Shown: positions 1 to 9,536 of the stretch, piece after piece | How the letters are laid out: the number at the start of each line of letters is the position of its first letter | Numbering within the stretch: the stretch's first letter is position 1 | Source of the DNA: Burkholderiaceae bacterium | GTDB taxonomy: Bacteria > Pseudomonadota > Gammaproteobacteria > Burkholderiales > Burkholderiaceae_B | Direction: 5' to 3' | NCBI GenBank assembly: GCA_017983955.1 | Contig: JAGOAJ010000027.1 | Location: forward strand, 1 to 39,754 | Length of the DNA stretch: 39,754 nt | The notes under the pieces: generated by a model | Told to the model about the DNA's origin: nothing | Seen by the model: the letters and a program-made list of their open reading frames with translations, nothing else | Databases searched by the model: none | Position numbers and translations under genes: made by a program

Positions 1-414
1 AAAGGCGGTCTGATCAATGTGCCTGCCAGTTCACGTGGCGATGTCATAGAGGCCGCGACAGCAAATGGCCTGACGGCGTTTGTGGTTGATTGCGACCGAG
101 CCAGAAGCCGGTCGGCAGTATTGCGCACCGTAGCCAAAGCTGTGGATTTTCCCGAGTTTTTTGGCGGAAATCTGGATGCGCTTTATGACTGCCTGTGCGA
201 CACCGTCATGGACCAGAAGGCAGGGGTGTATGTGTGGTTCGAGAAGCTGCATTCTGGCGATCCTGCCTTGGAAGCAGATTCAGCGGCAATTATTGCGGTG
301 TGTAATGACACCGTGGATTTTGCTGCCAATAACGGCCGCGTGTTTGCCTATACCGTGATCCATGCAGGCAAGCATCCCGAACCTGTAGTTGAGCAGCCTC
401 CTCAGGAAGACTGA
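1..414 (+). CDS. Barstar family protein, 5' end outside window
   Basis: The reading frame is open from base 1, so the gene starts upstream; an in-frame GTG at 19 exists but the preceding codons (K-G-G-L-I-N) read as normal protein. The central FPEFFGGNLDALYDCL segment is the hallmark of the barstar fold: an aromatic/Gly-rich turn followed by a helix with Asp, as in the inhibitor of barnase-type ribonucleases. In the family barstar binds and blocks an extracellular-type RNase in the cytoplasm. A partner RNase gene, if present, would lie upstream and cannot be seen. About 137 codons are visible, slightly longer than classical barstar (about 90), with an acidic, Pro-rich tail (EQPPQED). It converges on rsmE with a 36-base gap. 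The family assignment is firm; a role as a true RNase inhibitor is inference. Confidence 0.8.
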   Translation, partial: KGGLINVPASSRGDVIEAATANGLTAFVVDCDRARSRSAVLRTVAKAVDFPEFFGGNLDALYDCLCDTVMDQKAGVYVWFEKLHSGDPALEADSAAIIAVCNDTVDFAANNGRVFAYTVIHAGKHPEPVVEQPPQED

Positions 415-423
415 TGCCCCGCT

Positions 424-446
424 ACACCCGCTGGGATGGCGGGTGT
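424..446. terminator. Hairpin between convergent barstar and rsmE genes
   Basis: The arms ACACCCGC (424-431) and GCGGGTGT (439-446) are perfectly complementary over 8 bp around a 7-base loop. The hairpin sits in the short gap between two convergent stop codons. There is no good T run on either side, so it is at best a weak or factor-assisted terminator. Confidence 0.5.
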
Positions 447-450
447 GCGC

Positions 451-1188
451 TTAATTCCAAGCGCGCAGGGCACTGATCGCCGAGATCAGCGCCAGCCCAG
501 CTGTTTCAGTGCGCAGCACTCTAGGGCCAAATTGCACTTGCGTCAGGGCATATTGGTTAGCCAACGCTATTTCTTCTTCAGCCCAGCCTCCTTCTGGCCC
601 TACCAGTACAGACAGCGTATCAGGCTGCTTGGCGTCCAACGCCTGGGCCAGTGTCAAGGAACTTTCAGGATGGCATAGCAAGCGGACATGGTCAGCAGCG
701 ACCGGGCTTTCCAGCCAGGCTTGCAGGCTGCAGGGTTCGCTGACTTCCATAATGCGGTTGCGGCCGCACTGTTCGCTGGCAGCTTGTGCGATACGGCGCC
801 AGTGCAGCAGCCTTTTTTGCAAGCGTTCGCCGCTAAGCTGCAGTACGCTGCGCCGTGCGGCGATGGGCACCACTTTGCTGGCGCCTAGTTCGGTGGCTTT
901 TTCTATGATCCAGTCCATTTTGTCACCCGAGGCTATCCCTTGTACCAGGGTAATCTGGCCTGTCAGTTCAGCTTCGACCGGTAGGTGAGCTTCGGTGATG
1001 GCACTGCCATTTTTACCTTCTATCACCAAGCGTGCAGGGTATTCGCCGCCCAGGCCGTCAAACAGCACGATCTGGCTGTCGGATTTAAGGCGCAGTACCC
1101 GGATGGCGTGGTGGGCCAGTTCGGTGGGCAATGGGATAACGCTGTGGGCTGCAAGCGGGGTAGAGCAATAAAATCGGGGCGTGGCCAT
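451..1188 (-). CDS. rsmE: 16S rRNA (uracil1498-N3)-methyltransferase RsmE
   Basis: RsmE methylates N3 of U1498 in helix 44 of 16S rRNA, using S-adenosylmethionine, on the assembled 30S subunit. The 245-residue protein has the family length. An N-terminal PUA-like part (MATPRFYCST, then HHAIRVLRLK at about 26-35) is followed by the SPOUT methyltransferase domain with its knot motifs GPEGGW at 197-202 and RVLRTETA at 223-230, which form the SAM pocket. DWIIEKATELG near 92-102 is also typical. The gene is divergent from tkt across about 170 bases and convergent with the barstar gene. The ATG at 1186-1188 is the only start that keeps the conserved N-terminus. Nothing is missing from the motifs. 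Confidence 0.96.
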   Translation of the reverse strand: MATPRFYCSTPLAAHSVIPLPTELAHHAIRVLRLKSDSQIVLFDGLGGEYPARLVIEGKNGSAITEAHLPVEAELTGQITLVQGIASGDKMDWIIEKATELGASKVVPIAARRSVLQLSGERLQKRLLHWRRIAQAASEQCGRNRIMEVSEPCSLQAWLESPVAADHVRLLCHPESSLTLAQALDAKQPDTLSVLVGPEGGWAEEEIALANQYALTQVQFGPRVLRTETAGLALISAISALRAWN

Positions 1189-1361
1189 AATGGATTTTTA
1201 CCGACAAGGTGGGAATTGAGCCATGGGCGGCATAAGACGAAAATGATAGCGCATGGGCTTACATATTGCCGCAGTGTACAAGTGTTAAAATCAATAGCTT
1301 TACAAACTTGAATGAAAAAAGGTTGGGCATTTATTGCTCCAGCCTTCTGAAAATACGCCCT

Positions 1362-3404
1362 ATGAGCCCTACGTCCGCCTTCGATCCGTCCATGGCCACC
1401 GCTATCCGCGCCTTGTCCATGGATGCCGTTCAACAAGCCAATTCGGGTCACCCTGGCGCCCCCATGGGCATGGCTGATATCGCGCAAGCCTTATGGGGCA
1501 GTCATTTGCGCCATAACCCCGCCGATCCAGCCTGGGCCAACCGCGACCGTTTTGTACTGTCCAACGGGCATGGCTCTATGTTGATTTACGCCTTGCTGCA
1601 CTTGACCGGCTACGACTTGCCCATGGCGGAACTTAAAAACTTCCGTCAGCTGCATTCACGTACGCCAGGCCATCCCGAAGTCGGTTATACCGCCGGCGTT
1701 GAAACCACTACCGGCCCTTTGGGTCAGGGTTTGGCCAATGCCGTGGGCATGGCGCTGGCCGAAGCCCTGCTGGCCCAGGAATTCAACCAGCCTGACCACA
1801 ACGTAGTGGATCACCACACCTACGCCTTTGTGGGCGATGGTTGCCTGATGGAAGGCATATCGCACGAAGCCTGTTCCCTGGCCGGTACCCTTAAGTTGTC
1901 CAAGCTCATAGTGTTTTATGACGACAACGGTATATCCATCGATGGCCGGGTTGAACACTGGTTTGCCGACAACACGCCACAGCGTTTCGAAAGCTATGGC
2001 TGGAATGTCATACGCGTAGATGGCCACGACGTGGCTGCGGTGGACGCCGCTATTACTCAGGCCAAGCAGTTTGCCGCGCAGGGGCTAGGCCCCACCCTGA
2101 TTTGCTGTCGCACCATCATAGGCAAGGGCTGCGCTACCGCATCGGGTACAGAAAAAGTCCACGGTGCGCCATTGGGCGCCCAAGAAATCGCCGCTACCCG
2201 CGCCGCATTGAACTGGCCCTACGAACCTTTTGTCGTGCCTGATAGCGTCTATGCCTTATGGGATGCACGCCAGCAGGGCGCGGCCCAGCAGGCTGAATGG
2301 CAAACTCTGTTCGATGCCTATGCCCAGTCCTGGCCTGCGCAGGCTGCTGAATTGCAACGCCGCATGGCAGGTGAACTACCCGCTGATTTTGCCCAGCAAG
2401 CCAGCGCCTTTATTCAGACCACGCTGGACAAGGCTGAAACCATAGCCAGCCGTAAGGCATCCCAACTGGCCATTACCGCCTTTGCCGATGTCTTGCCGGA
2501 ATTTCTGGGCGGCTCGGCCGACCTGACAGGGTCCAACTTTACCGACTGGAAAGGCGTAGCCCCGGTACGTGCCGGCGAGGACAGCCTTCAGGCTGGTCGC
2601 CATATCAACTACGGTGTGCGCGAATTTGGCATGGCAGCCATCATGAACGGCATTTCTCTGCATGGCGGTTACCTGCCGTTTGGCGGCACTTTCCTGACGT
2701 TTTCCGATTACTCCCGCAACGCCTTGCGCATGGCTGCCCTAATGAAGCAGCGCGTGGTGCATGTGTTCACCCACGACTCCATCGGTCTGGGCGAAGACGG
2801 CCCCACCCACCAGTCGGTCGAGCACGCTGCCAGCTTGCGCCTGATACCTAATCTGCATGTGTGGCGTCCCTGCGACACCACAGAAACTGCCGTGGCTTGG
2901 GTGCAGGCTATTTCGCGACCTGCCAGCATGGGCATGAAGGTTCAGGATGGCGGCCCCAGCGCGTTGTTGCTGTCGCGCCAGAATCTGCCGTTTGTGGCTC
3001 GCGATGCGGCTACCGTAGACGCCATACGGCGCGGCGGTTATGTATTGCGTGATGTGGACCAGCCCCAGGCCATCGTGATGGCCACAGGCTCGGAAGTTGG
3101 CCTGGCCTTGCAGGCTCAGGAACAACTGGCCCAGGCTGGCATCGCCGTGCGCGTGGTATCCATGCCCTGCACCAATGTATTTGACGCCCAGGATAGCCAG
3201 TGGCGTGATTCGGTACTGCCCAAAGGCTTGCCACGCGTGGCCATCGAAGCCGGCGTTACCTCTGGCTGGTACAAGTACGTGGGTATCGACGGTGCCGTGA
3301 TCGGCATAGATACTTATGGCGAATCTGCCCCTGCTGGTGTGTTGTTTGCTCATTTTGGCTTAACTGCAGAACGCGTAGTCGCGGCTGTTAAGCAGCTTCT
3401 ATAA
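1362..3404 (+). CDS. tkt: Transketolase
   Basis: Transketolase moves two-carbon ketol units between sugar phosphates in the non-oxidative pentose phosphate pathway, using thiamine diphosphate and a divalent metal. I chose the ATG at 1362 (680 residues, the usual length); the open frame begins earlier at a TTG with unrelated residues. Visible motifs are SGHPGAPMG (catalytic His at residue 30), the ThDP motif GDGCLMEG near 158 with its downstream [13 protein letters not shown] in the Pyr domain, and [15 protein letters not shown] with the substrate-binding His residues. The C-terminal domain is complete. It is followed by gap after 10 bases, and gap by pgk after 14, so the three probably form one transcript. 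The Shine-Dalgarno sequence before the chosen ATG is weak. Confidence 0.97.
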   Translation: MSPTSAFDPSMATAIRALSMDAVQQANSGHPGAPMGMADIAQALWGSHLRHNPADPAWANRDRFVLSNGHGSMLIYALLHLTGYDLPMAELKNFRQLHSRTPGHPEVGYTAGVETTTGPLGQGLANAVGMALAEALLAQEFNQPDHNVVDHHTYAFVGDGCLMEGISHEACSLAGTLKLSKLIVFYDDNGISIDGRVEHWFADNTPQRFESYGWNVIRVDGHDVAAVDAAITQAKQFAAQGLGPTLICCRTIIGKGCATASGTEKVHGAPLGAQEIAATRAALNWPYEPFVVPDSVYALWDARQQGAAQQAEWQTLFDAYAQSWPAQAAELQRRMAGELPADFAQQASAFIQTTLDKAETIASRKASQLAITAFADVLPEFLGGSADLTGSNFTDWKGVAPVRAGEDSLQAGRHINYGVREFGMAAIMNGISLHGGYLPFGGTFLTFSDYSRNALRMAALMKQRVVHVFTHDSIGLGEDGPTHQSVEHAASLRLIPNLHVWRPCDTTETAVAWVQAISRPASMGMKVQDGGPSALLLSRQNLPFVARDAATVDAIRRGGYVLRDVDQPQAIVMATGSEVGLALQAQEQLAQAGIAVRVVSMPCTNVFDAQDSQWRDSVLPKGLPRVAIEAGVTSGWYKYVGIDGAVIGIDTYGESAPAGVLFAHFGLTAERVVAAVKQLL

Positions 3405-3414
3405 GGAATCCATC

Positions 3415-4428
3415 ATGACTATTCGCGTAGCAATTAATGGCTATGGTCGTATCGGACGCAATGTACTGCGGGCTCATTACGAAGGCGGTAAAAAGCACGA
3501 TATTGAAATCGTGGCCATTAATGCCATGGGCCAACCCGATATCAACGCTCTGTTAACCCGTTTTGACAGTGCTCATGGCCGCTTTCCAGGTACTGTCACC
3601 CTGGAAGACGACTATCTGGTAGTCAATGGCGATCGCATACGTTTGTTCAGCACCCGTAATCCCCTGGAATTGCCTTGGGGCGAACTGGGTGTCGATCTGG
3701 TTATGGAATGCACTGGCGCTTTCAACAGCAAAGAAAAAGCCAGCATACACCTGCAGGCAGGCGCTAAAAAAGTGCTGCTGTCTGCGCCAGGTGGCAACGA
3801 TGTTGACGCTACTGTGGTTTATGGTGTCAACCATAATGTCATCAAGGCCAGCCACACGGTCATTTCCAATGCGTCCTGCACCACCAACTGCCTGGCGCCT
3901 TTGGTTCAGCCATTGCACCAGAAAATTGGCCTGGTTAACGGTTTGATGACCACAGTGCACGCCTACACGAACGACCAGGTACTGACCGACGTGTACCACA
4001 AGGACCCACGCCGGGCCCGTTCGGCCACGCAAAGCATTATCCCCACCAAAACCGGTGCCGCGGCTGCCATGGGTTTAGTCATGCCAGAACTGGCAGGCAG
4101 GCTGGATGGTTATTCGGTGCGTGTGCCCACAATCAACGTGTCCATGGTGGACTTAAGCTTTGTTTCAGCGCGTCCTACTACGGTCGAAGAAGTCAACAGC
4201 GTGCTGAAAGCCGCCGCTGATCAGGGCCCGCTGCATGGCATTCTGGATTACAGCACCGAACCCTTGGTGTCCATAGATTACAACCACACTACCGCATCCA
4301 GTACAGTAGACGCGACATTGACCAAGGTGTCGGGTTCCTTGGTCAAGGTGGCTGCTTGGTACGACAACGAGTGGGGCTTTTCGTGCCGCATGTTGGATAC
4401 CACGGTTGCTATGATGTCGGCCAGCTAG
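3415..4428 (+). CDS. gap: Glyceraldehyde-3-phosphate dehydrogenase, type I
   Basis: This enzyme interconverts glyceraldehyde-3-phosphate and 1,3-bisphosphoglycerate with NAD(P). The 337 residues start with the Rossmann motif NGYGRIGRN (8-16). The catalytic Cys155 is in [12 protein letters not shown] and the assisting His182 is in TTVHAYTND. The C-terminus ([12 protein letters not shown]) is canonical. An AAGGA Shine-Dalgarno sits just before the ATG. One oddity: after the second Rossmann strand most NAD enzymes have Asp (AIND-type motif), which grips the adenosine ribose, but here residue 37 is Ala (AINAMG). That could loosen preference for NAD over NADP. It could also be an Epd-like (erythrose-4-phosphate) branch, but its position between tkt and pgk favours Gap. 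Confidence 0.95.
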   Translation: MTIRVAINGYGRIGRNVLRAHYEGGKKHDIEIVAINAMGQPDINALLTRFDSAHGRFPGTVTLEDDYLVVNGDRIRLFSTRNPLELPWGELGVDLVMECTGAFNSKEKASIHLQAGAKKVLLSAPGGNDVDATVVYGVNHNVIKASHTVISNASCTTNCLAPLVQPLHQKIGLVNGLMTTVHAYTNDQVLTDVYHKDPRRARSATQSIIPTKTGAAAAMGLVMPELAGRLDGYSVRVPTINVSMVDLSFVSARPTTVEEVNSVLKAAADQGPLHGILDYSTEPLVSIDYNHTTASSTVDATLTKVSGSLVKVAAWYDNEWGFSCRMLDTTVAMMSAS

Positions 4429-4442
4429 GCGACTTGTTATCC

Positions 4443-5639
4443 ATGCCCTCTACGATCAAGACTCTTGCTTCATTGGCCCGTTCCGGCGACCTTGCCGGTA
4501 AACGGGTCTTTATACGTTCCGACATGAACGTGCCGTTAAACGACGGCGTCATTACCGAGGACACGCGTATACGCGCCTCTGTGCCTGCCATACGCTTGGC
4601 GCTGGACGCCGGCGCAGCCGTCATGGTGACCTCGCATCTGGGACGTCCAACCGAAGGCCAGGTCACACAGGCCGATAGCCTGGCACCCGTGGCGGCGCGG
4701 CTGTCGAAGTTGTTGGGCATGCCTGTTCCATTGTTGACCGATTGGGTGGATGGCGTGCAGGTTGAGCCCGGTCAGGTCGTGTTGCTGGAAAATTGTCGCG
4801 GTAATGTGGGCGAGAAAAAGAACGACCCGGAATTATCCAAAAAAATGGCCGCCTTGTGCGATGTCTATGTCAATGATGCCTTCGGCACCGCGCATAGGGC
4901 ACAGGCATCCACGTATGGTATTGCGCAGTTTGCGCCGGTGGCGTGCGCCGGTCCCTTGCTGGAAGCCGAACTCATCGCCCTGGGCCGGGCCTTGGAAAAT
5001 CCACGCCGCCCCATGGTGGCGATAGTAGGTGGCTCCAAGGTGTCCACCAAGCTGTCCATACTCAAGTCCCTGGCTGAAAAGGTTGACCAGTTGGTGGTGG
5101 GTGGTGGCATAGCCAATACTTTTATGCTGGCTGCTGGACTGCCCATAGGCAAGTCCTTGGCCGAGCCCACCCAGGTTGACCAGGCTCGTGCCGTCATAGA
5201 CCTGATGCGTCAGCGTGGTGCAGAAGTGCCCATACCCACGGATGTGGTGTGCGCCACCGAATTCAGCGCAACAGCCACTGCTGTTGTCAAGCCGGCAGAT
5301 CAGGTCGCTGACGACGACTTAATCCTGGATATAGGTCCGGCTACAGCTGAACGCTTGGCTGATATTTTGCGCCAAGCAGGCACCATAGTCTGGAATGGCC
5401 CCGTGGGCGTTTTTGAATTTGATGCCTTTGCTAATGGCACCTGTGTGGTGTCACGGGCAATTGCCGAATCCGATGGGTTCTCCATTGCGGGTGGTGGCGA
5501 TACCTTGGCTGCCATTGGTAAATACAATATTGCTGACAAAGTGGGTTATATCTCTACCGGTGGCGGGGCTTTCCTGGAGTTTCTGGAGGGTAAAACCCTA
5601 CCAGCTGTAGACATATTGCGGCAGCGCGCCCAGGGTTAG
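4443..5639 (+). CDS. pgk: Phosphoglycerate kinase
   Basis: Pgk transfers phosphate between 1,3-bisphosphoglycerate and ADP. The start is set at ATG 4443 (398 residues, the family length); the frame is open further upstream but would overlap gap with unrelated sequence. Visible landmarks: RSDMNVPL in the substrate-binding N-domain, [20 protein letters not shown] (family: ENVRF..GE), a nucleotide-side GGSKVSTKL, the [10 protein letters not shown] loop, and the C-terminal GGGDTLAAI with [12 protein letters not shown]. It lies 14 bases after gap and is the last gene of the tkt-gap-pgk run. Its stop codon is inside the left arm of a long inverted repeat (5636-5733). Confidence 0.97.
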   Translation: MPSTIKTLASLARSGDLAGKRVFIRSDMNVPLNDGVITEDTRIRASVPAIRLALDAGAAVMVTSHLGRPTEGQVTQADSLAPVAARLSKLLGMPVPLLTDWVDGVQVEPGQVVLLENCRGNVGEKKNDPELSKKMAALCDVYVNDAFGTAHRAQASTYGIAQFAPVACAGPLLEAELIALGRALENPRRPMVAIVGGSKVSTKLSILKSLAEKVDQLVVGGGIANTFMLAAGLPIGKSLAEPTQVDQARAVIDLMRQRGAEVPIPTDVVCATEFSATATAVVKPADQVADDDLILDIGPATAERLADILRQAGTIVWNGPVGVFEFDAFANGTCVVSRAIAESDGFSIAGGGDTLAAIGKYNIADKVGYISTGGGAFLEFLEGKTLPAVDILRQRAQG

Positions 5640-5733
5640 GGACAGAGCAAGCCGTCTGCGGCGTTGCTCATCCTCGCAAGGCATTGAGCCTTGCTGTGGT
5701 GTGCGCCTTGCATTCAGCCTGCTCTGTCCCTAA
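5636..5733. repeat. Long inverted repeat with nested hairpin at the pgk stop codon
   Basis: A perfect 14-bp inverted repeat has arms TTAGGGACAGAGCA (5636-5649) and TGCTCTGTCCCTAA (5720-5733), separated by 70 bases. Inside it is a second perfect stem, GCAAGGC (5676-5682) and GCCTTGC (5688-5694), with a 5-base loop. The left outer arm contains the pgk TAG stop. Only a short T-rich stretch follows, so it is not a classic intrinsic terminator. The unit looks like a palindromic dispersed element or a structured 3' end shared by pgk and the convergent epimerase-like gene. The function is unknown. Confidence 0.7.
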
Positions 5734-5763
5734 CGTGATTTTCTTGGTGGGCGTCAACAAGCC

Positions 5764-6642
5764 TTAGGTCTGGATCAGGGCTTTATAACCTGCGATGGCG
5801 TCAGGCCATAACAGGTCAAAGCCACTGGCGCGCAAACGGGCATTGCTTAGGCGTTTGCCCGGGCTGGCACCAGGAGTGCTGCTAATGGCGGGGGCTGGCG
5901 CACCCAGCAAGCCGGCCAGTTGGCTGTAAAGCTGCTCTATGGGCCAGGGGTGGTCATCTGTGCCTATATAGCAGGGCTGTGGATTATCCAGAGTCAGCAA
6001 ATGGGCACAGGCTCGCGCCGCATCAGTAATATGAAATCGGTTGGCCCAGGCTATGGACGTTGTGCCGCTGGGCTTGCCATCGTGGGGTGCAGCTGGCTGG
6101 GGTATCGCGGCCTTGCCCTGGCGCAATCGTTCCAGCAGTTGCACACGGCCAGGCCCATATAAGCCCGACGGTTGCAGGATCACGGCTTTGCCGGGTAGGC
6201 GGGCATGCAGGACTTGTTCTGCCGCCAGTAGTATTTTCCCGTTAAAGCCCTGGGGTAGGGCTGGTGTGTCTTCATCAACCCAGTCATCCGATGGACCATA
6301 AACGGCTGTTGACGACACGAAAACCCAGCGCTGTAATACATCCAGGTCAAGGTGATTCAGCAGGGCGTTTAGCCCGTCGCCAAATAGCGTCTGGTATTGT
6401 TGGGGACTGCGTCCATCAGGCGCGGCGGCGAACAGGACGTGGCTGAAGTGCCGGGGCAGGGCAGTCAGGCTATCAGGCTGGCTTAGGTCGGCAGCCACCC
6501 ACTGTATGGTGCTGCTACTGTCAGTAGGCGGATTGCGACGTAGGCCCCAGACGCGAAAGCCCTGGTCCTGCATGATAGCGGCGGTGCGTTGGGCCAAGTC
6601 ACCCGCGCCTGCCAGTAATAGTGTTTTTTCGTGCATTATCAT
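5764..6642 (-). CDS. NAD(P)-dependent epimerase/atypical SDR (YeeZ-like)
   Basis: The 292-residue protein begins with a hydrophobic strand and GAGDLAQR, a Rossmann dinucleotide-binding loop, continues with VFVSSTAVYG near 107-116 (strand with Ser-Ser and Tyr of extended SDR enzymes), and keeps LQPSGLYGPGR further on, as in NAD-dependent epimerases/dehydratases. The usual YxxxK catalytic pair is not obvious after the SSTAVYG segment (the region reads DEDTPALPQGF), which places it among atypical SDRs such as E. coli YeeZ, whose substrate is unknown. It runs opposite to the flanking pgk and mog genes. MIMHEK offers two adjacent start codons. Function beyond fold: not assigned. Confidence 0.75.
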   Translation of the reverse strand: MIMHEKTLLLAGAGDLAQRTAAIMQDQGFRVWGLRRNPPTDSSSTIQWVAADLSQPDSLTALPRHFSHVLFAAAPDGRSPQQYQTLFGDGLNALLNHLDLDVLQRWVFVSSTAVYGPSDDWVDEDTPALPQGFNGKILLAAEQVLHARLPGKAVILQPSGLYGPGRVQLLERLRQGKAAIPQPAAPHDGKPSGTTSIAWANRFHITDAARACAHLLTLDNPQPCYIGTDDHPWPIEQLYSQLAGLLGAPAPAISSTPGASPGKRLSNARLRASGFDLLWPDAIAGYKALIQT

Positions 6643-6756
6643 TGCATGGTCGGCCTGCTAGGCTGGCCAATGTAGTAGAGGACTTATTGTCCCATATCGT
6701 GAATATGTTTAGCCTGCAGGTCAGGTTATATGTTGTTTTTATTTAGGAGTATCGCT

Positions 6757-7374
6757 GTGTCCAAGCGTCTGGTTCGTTCGCATCCTGATGAATTGTTGGT
6801 GGGTTTGGTATCTATTTCCGACCGTGCCTCTTCCGGAGACTACGTGGACCAGGGCATACCGGCCTTAACGGAGTGGCTGTCACGCGCCTTGGTACAAGCG
6901 CCTCAGTGTGTCAGCCGCCTTATTCCCGACGAGCCGGAGCAGATATCGGCTGCGTTGACGGAACTTAGCGATGAGCTGGGCTGCGATCTAATACTGACTA
7001 CAGGCGGCACAGGACCATCGCGCCGTGACGTGACCCCCGAGGCCACGTTGGCAGTGGCTACCCGAGAAATGCCCGGCTTTGGCGAGCAAATGCGCCAGAT
7101 CAGCCTGAAATTTGTGCCCACGGCGATATTGTCTCGCCAGGTGGCAGTGATACGTGAAACCGCAGATCACGCCACGCTTATTATTAACCTGCCCGGTCAA
7201 CCCCGCGCCATTCAGGAAACCCTAGAGGGCTTGCAAGCCCAGGAAGGCCAAGCGGCCATACCAGGTATTTTCGCAGCAGTTCCTTATTGCCTGGATTTGA
7301 TCGGCGGACCCTATATTGATACCCATACACACATCGTAGCGTCCTTCCGACCCAAGTCGGCGCGACGCAGCTAA
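6757..7374 (+). CDS. mog: Molybdopterin adenylyltransferase
   Basis: Mog/MogA adenylylates molybdopterin before molybdenum insertion in cofactor biosynthesis. The start is the GTG at 6757, because AGGAG at 6745-6749 lies 7 bases before it; the in-frame ATG at 6730 has no such site and lies upstream of that motif. This gives 205 residues. The MoCF/MoaB-Mog domain shows VSISDRASSGDYVDQG at the N-terminus, the substrate-binding TTGGTGPSRRDVTPEAT, and LINLPGQP toward the end. The length and the DRASSG-type start fit Mog better than MoaB (about 170 residues). No other moa or mod genes are nearby; it stands alone between the epimerase-like gene and fba. Confidence 0.9.
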   Translation: MSKRLVRSHPDELLVGLVSISDRASSGDYVDQGIPALTEWLSRALVQAPQCVSRLIPDEPEQISAALTELSDELGCDLILTTGGTGPSRRDVTPEATLAVATREMPGFGEQMRQISLKFVPTAILSRQVAVIRETADHATLIINLPGQPRAIQETLEGLQAQEGQAAIPGIFAAVPYCLDLIGGPYIDTHTHIVASFRPKSARRS

Positions 7375-7439
7375 TGGGGCCAGGCTGTTGGCTTGCTGAC
7401 ACTAGCTCTCATCATTCATTTTATTCCGTCAGCAATAAT

Positions 7440-7462
7440 TCTGATTCCATCTTAAAATCAGA
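7440..7462. promoter_or_regulatory. Inverted repeat upstream of fba
   Basis: TCTGATT (7440-7446) and AATCAGA (7456-7462) form a perfect 7-bp inverted repeat with a 9-base spacer, 34 bases before the fba start. The spacer overlaps TAAAAT (7453-7458), which resembles a -10 box, although no good -35 is found at the right distance. It could be an operator or the end of the mog transcript. Confidence 0.35.
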
Positions 7463-7495
7463 TATTGTTCGGATTTCATTATTAGGAGATTTTTC

Positions 7496-8560
7496 ATGGC
7501 CCTGGTTTCCTTGCGTCAATTGCTCGATCACGCGGCCGAGAACACCTACGGTATTCCCGCTTTTAATGTCAATAATCTGGAACAAGTCCAGGCCATCATG
7601 GAGGCCGCCGACGAAACCGACAGTCCCGTTATCATGCAGGCATCGGCTGGCGCTCGTAAGTACGCCGGTGAAGGTTTCCTTAAACACCTGATACAGGCGG
7701 CGGTTGAAACCTATCCCCACATTCCTGTGGTTATGCACCAGGATCACGGCCAGTCCCCAGAAATTTGCCAAGGCGCCATAGATCTGGGTTTTTCCAGCGT
7801 CATGATGGACGGCTCTTTGGAAGCCGATGGGAAAACGATTGCCGATTACGAATACAACGTTCAGGTTACGCAGCGCGTGGTCCAGATGGCTCACAAGCTG
7901 GGCGTGACGGTTGAAGGCGAGCTGGGTTGCCTGGGTTCCCTGGAAACCATGATGGGCGACAAGGAAGACGGTCACGGCGCCGAAGGCACACTGACCATGG
8001 AACAGTTGCTGACCAATCCAGAGCAGGCCGCCGATTTCGTACGCCGCACCCAGCTTGATGCCTTGGCCATTGCTATCGGCACCAGCCACGGCGCGTACAA
8101 GTTTACCCGTAAGCCTACGGGCGACATCCTGTCTATTTCACGCATCAAGGAAATCCACCAGCGTCTGCCCAATACCCATCTGGTTATGCACGGCAGCTCC
8201 AGTGTGCCGCAAGACCTGTTGGCGGAAATCCGCGAATTTGGCGGCGACATGAAGGAAACTTATGGCGTGCCTGTGGAGGAAATCCAGGAAGCCATCAAAT
8301 ACGGTGTGCGTAAAGTCAATATAGACACCGACATCCGTCTGGCTATGACGGCCGCGATACGCCGTTATCTGTTTACCAACCCATCGGAATTCGACCCGCG
8401 TGGCTATCTGAAGCCTGCGCGTGCTGCTGCCAAGGCCATTTGCGTACAGCGCTATCAGGAATTTGGCACTGCCGGCAATGCCAGCAAAATTAAACCGATA
8501 GCCCTAAGTGTTATGGCGCAGCGGTATGCCAGCGGTGAGCTGGCGCAGGTCGTACAGTAA
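7496..8560 (+). CDS. fba: Fructose-1,6-bisphosphate aldolase, class II
   Basis: The class II zinc aldolase joins dihydroxyacetone phosphate and glyceraldehyde-3-phosphate reversibly; with tkt, gap and pgk it serves gluconeogenesis and sugar-phosphate exchange. The 354 residues match the CbbA/FbaA subtype. MHQDHG (80-85) holds the catalytic Asp83 and zinc-ligand His84. EGELGCLG supplies a Glu near the metal, GTSHGAYK and VMHGSSS supply further His ligands and the phosphate loop, and [11 protein letters not shown] is the Asn/Asp DHAP-binding segment. AGGAG sits 8 bases before the ATG. A textbook terminator follows at 8583. Nothing is missing. Confidence 0.97.
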   Translation: MALVSLRQLLDHAAENTYGIPAFNVNNLEQVQAIMEAADETDSPVIMQASAGARKYAGEGFLKHLIQAAVETYPHIPVVMHQDHGQSPEICQGAIDLGFSSVMMDGSLEADGKTIADYEYNVQVTQRVVQMAHKLGVTVEGELGCLGSLETMMGDKEDGHGAEGTLTMEQLLTNPEQAADFVRRTQLDALAIAIGTSHGAYKFTRKPTGDILSISRIKEIHQRLPNTHLVMHGSSSVPQDLLAEIREFGGDMKETYGVPVEEIQEAIKYGVRKVNIDTDIRLAMTAAIRRYLFTNPSEFDPRGYLKPARAAAKAICVQRYQEFGTAGNASKIKPIALSVMAQRYASGELAQVVQ

Positions 8561-8582
8561 GTTGCAGACTAAATTTTGATCC

Positions 8583-8619
8583 CATCCCGTTCGGCCAGAC
8601 GCCGACGGGATGTTTTTAT
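8583..8619 (+). terminator. Intrinsic terminator after fba
   Basis: CATCCCGTTCGGC (8583-8595) pairs with GCCGACGGGATG (8601-8612) with one bulged T and a 5-base loop, followed directly by TTTTTATTT. It lies 22 bases after the fba stop and immediately before purC, so it separates the two transcripts unless read through. An ATG that overlaps this stem (8610) is in frame with purC but is unlikely to be used for that reason. Confidence 0.92.
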
Positions 8620-8636
8620 TTCAAGGACGCATCGTC

Positions 8637-9515
8637 GTGCAGGCATTACTTAAATCCTCTATTTCTTCCCTGCCTTTGCTGGGCACAGGCAAAGTACGCG
8701 AAATGTACGCTGTCGATGACGACAAGCTGCTTATCGTTGCCTCGGACCGTATTTCCGCCTTTGATGTCATCCTGGATGATCCCATACCGGGCAAGGGTCA
8801 GGTACTTACTGAACTGACCGAATTCTGGCTGAAAAAGCTGGCACATATTGTTCCCAATCACTCGACTGGCATAGACCCGGAAAGCGTGGTTGCGCCCCAG
8901 GAACGCGAACAGGTACGCGGCCGTGCCGTGGTGGTCAAGCGCTTGAAACCTATTATGGTCGAGGCCGTAGCGCGTGGCTATTTGATCGGTTCAGGCTGGA
9001 AAGACTACTGCGCCACTGGCAAGGTCTGCGGCATAGCCTTGCCACCCGGGCTTAAACAGGCCAGCCGCTTGCCAGAACCCATTTTCACCCCGGCAGCCAA
9101 GGCCGAATTTGGCCTGCATGACGAAAACGTGGATTTCGCTTACGTGGTGGATCAGATAGGTCAGGAACTGGCCGACAAAATCCGTGATATTACCTTGCAG
9201 CTATACACCGAAGCAGCGGAATTTGCCGCGACCAAGGGCATTATCATTGCCGATACCAAGTTCGAGTTTGGTCTGGATGATAATGGCGAATTGCACTTAA
9301 TGGACGAAGTTCTGACACCGGATTCTTCGCGTTTTTGGCTGGCTTCAGGCTACGCTGAAGGCATCAGCCCGCCATCCTTCGACAAGCAGTTTGTACGCGA
9401 CTGGCTGGAAACCCAGGACTGGGACAAAACCCCGCCTGCGCCTAAGCTGCCAGCCGATGTGGTGGAAAAAACCGCTGCCAAGTACCTAGAGGCTCAAACC
9501 CGTCTTACCCAATAA
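8637..9515 (+). CDS. purC: SAICAR synthetase (PurC)
   Basis: PurC joins aspartate to carboxyaminoimidazole ribotide (CAIR) using ATP in purine synthesis. The GTG at 8637 is chosen as start: AAGGAC at 8623-8628 is 8 bases ahead, and the earlier ATG at 8610 lies inside the fba terminator. The result is 292 residues, the beta-proteobacterial length. Visible are [14 protein letters not shown] (nucleotide-binding strand turn), [27 protein letters not shown], and [10 protein letters not shown] with [14 protein letters not shown] (metal and nucleotide ligands). It heads a run purC-purE-purK-Sua5-type gene with gaps of 21, -11 and 8 bases. No promoter is evident between the terminator and the start, so some read-through from fba is possible. 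Confidence 0.95.
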   Translation: MQALLKSSISSLPLLGTGKVREMYAVDDDKLLIVASDRISAFDVILDDPIPGKGQVLTELTEFWLKKLAHIVPNHSTGIDPESVVAPQEREQVRGRAVVVKRLKPIMVEAVARGYLIGSGWKDYCATGKVCGIALPPGLKQASRLPEPIFTPAAKAEFGLHDENVDFAYVVDQIGQELADKIRDITLQLYTEAAEFAATKGIIIADTKFEFGLDDNGELHLMDEVLTPDSSRFWLASGYAEGISPPSFDKQFVRDWLETQDWDKTPPAPKLPADVVEKTAAKYLEAQTRLTQ

Positions 9516-9536
9516 AGGCCGATACGGCATACGTTT

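Noticed and set aside
1259-1291. Promoter for tkt from TTACAT or TTGCCG with TAAAAT
   Set aside because: Spacing between the boxes is 21 or 14 bases, outside the workable range, so no promoter is claimed.
8610-8636. Upstream ATG start for purC
   Set aside because: The ATG lies in the stem end and T run of the fba terminator; the GTG at 8637 has a proper Shine-Dalgarno and the family N-terminus.
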